Origin: JAVEVH01 sp964430365
GTDB lineage: Bacteria; Patescibacteriota; Dojkabacteria; SC72
Length of the DNA: 48,908 nucleotides
Reading direction: 5' to 3'
Assembly (NCBI GenBank): GCA_964430365.1
Contig: CAYSEU010000001.1
Coordinates: 1-48,908 of the forward strand
Position 1 is the first letter of the stretch, and each line of letters opens with the position of its first letter. The notes under the pieces were generated by a model. It made no database searches and was not told where the DNA came from. It saw nothing but the letters and a program-made list of their open reading frames with translations. Below are positions 48,380 to 48,908 of the stretch, one piece after another. The position numbers and the translations under genes are program-made.

Positions 48380-48908
48380 TTATAAATCTTTTAAGCTTTT
48401 TTCTGCTTCAGGCTTATTATTATCTACTAACCCTAAATATTTTTCTGTTGTAGATAATCTTTTGTGTCCTACTAGCTTTGATACTGTTACTAAGCTAACA
48501 CCGTTTGCTAAATGATGTGCTATAAAGGTGTTTCTTAAGTCATTTACTTTTGCATTTTTAATACCTGCTTTTTCAAAGGCTTTATCTATTGTAGTTCTAA
48601 TATTTCTGACGAGTAGGGGTCTTCCATTTTTAGTTACATAAAGGGTATCTTCCTCTGTTTCTGGTCTAATATTTATATATTCATCTATAGCTTTTTTTGC
48701 TGATTTATTAATAGGTACTTTTCTAGATGGATGGCTACCCGAAGCTTTAATATACAGGAAATCTATTCCTTCTTTACTACTTCTTACATCGTCTATTGAA
48801 AGTGCTGCTAATTCTCCAATTCTAATACCTGTTTGTAATAGTACTTCCACAATAGAGTAGAGTCTAATGTCTACTCTGCTAACATCTCTAAGGGCTCTAT
48901 ACTCCATC
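48380..48908 (-). CDS. Tyrosine recombinase/integrase, C-terminal catalytic domain (partial)
   Basis: 175 codons are visible; the frame is open to the right edge, so the N-terminal core-binding domain is probably outside the window. Catalytic residues seen are R in TGIRIGEL (residue 29 of the visible part), R in VNDLRNTF, H in LVGHKRLSTTEKY and the final tyrosine nucleophile. The histidine of the usual HxLRH motif is replaced by asparagine (NDLRN). XerC/XerD-like or mobile-element integrase are both possible. It is convergent with tRNA-Ile, 76 bp away. Confidence 0.85.
   Translation of the reverse strand, partial: MEYRALRDVSRVDIRLYSIVEVLLQTGIRIGELAALSIDDVRSSKEGIDFLYIKASGSHPSRKVPINKSAKKAIDEYINIRPETEEDTLYVTKNGRPLLVRNIRTTIDKAFEKAGIKNAKVNDLRNTFIAHHLANGVSLVTVSKLVGHKRLSTTEKYLGLVDNNKPEAEKSLKDL

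Noticed and set aside
48273..48515. 80-codon plus-strand frame
   Set aside because: It begins in tRNA-Ile and runs antisense to the recombinase.
1..48908. Recoded UGA (Gly), as in Gracilibacteria and SR1
   Set aside because: Genes have normal lengths under the standard code and TGA ends nfo and the 39-aa gene in sensible places.
1..48908. CRISPR arrays, insertion sequences, rRNA genes
   Set aside because: No spaced direct repeats, transposase motifs or rRNA sequences were seen by eye.

Overview
The window (about 49 kb, roughly one third G+C, one 10-N scaffold gap at 20161-20170) looks like part of a small-genome bacterium of the Patescibacteria/CPR radiation. Supporting signs are short, tightly packed genes, trimmed aminoacyl-tRNA synthetases, a baseplate-J-fold membrane protein and tandem two-helix membrane proteins of kinds common in that group, a Gram-positive-like type IV pilus set with no secretin, and almost no Shine-Dalgarno sequences. 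A placement near Dojkabacteria (WS6) is only a guess. The standard code fits: TGA is a stop.

Layout. 1-4630: minus-strand end of a PilN-like gene, metG, and valS behind a T-box riboswitch, with a 39-codon plus-strand gene between metG and valS that has the only textbook Shine-Dalgarno site I noticed. 4630-11866: plus-strand rnj (RNase J), an FtsA/PilM-type actin-like ATPase, a baseplate-J-like membrane protein, tRNA-Arg and tRNA-Ser, a GNAT acetyltransferase, a CaCA exchanger and a DUF998-like membrane protein. 12010-17515: the replication-origin block, with rpmH-rnpA-yidD-yidC-jag leaving on the minus strand and dnaA-dnaN on the plus strand; DnaA boxes lie upstream of dnaA and in the 431-bp dnaA-dnaN gap. 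17460-20007: a degenerate OmpR-type regulator overlapping dnaN tail to tail, two membrane proteins, tRNA-Ser(CGA) and orn.

20171-25734 (after the gap): a non-cleavable pilin-like protein, a MASE3-like sensor without an output domain, a SpoU methyltransferase, a RHH/RelE-type toxin-antitoxin pair with a clear operator dyad, tmRNA, and four unassigned genes directly downstream of it, two with hints of kinase and ADP-ribosyltransferase folds. 25731-33749 (minus): a type IV pilus operon (pilB, pilC, prepilin peptidase, major pilin, four minor pilins including one carrying a beta-propeller) headed by two single-helix surface proteins, one with a cysteine-rich VWC/pacifastin-like knot. 33793-37900: tRNA-Ser(GCT), then nfo and a UvrD helicase-nuclease fusion as a repair pair.

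37946-48176 (plus): five tandem TrbC/VirB2-like two-helix proteins, a secreted EnvC-like/SpoIID cell-wall protein, a PH-domain protein, a degenerate PP2C-propeller membrane protein, smpB, and a VirD4/TraG-like ATPase. I read this as a reduced type IV secretion-like envelope machine. The window closes with tRNA-Ile(UAU) and a partial tyrosine recombinase.

Two properties recur. Many plus-strand genes have an extended -10 (TGNTATAAT) ending only 5-11 nt before the start codon, which predicts leaderless mRNAs. Operons are compressed, with 0-15 nt gaps and several overlaps.
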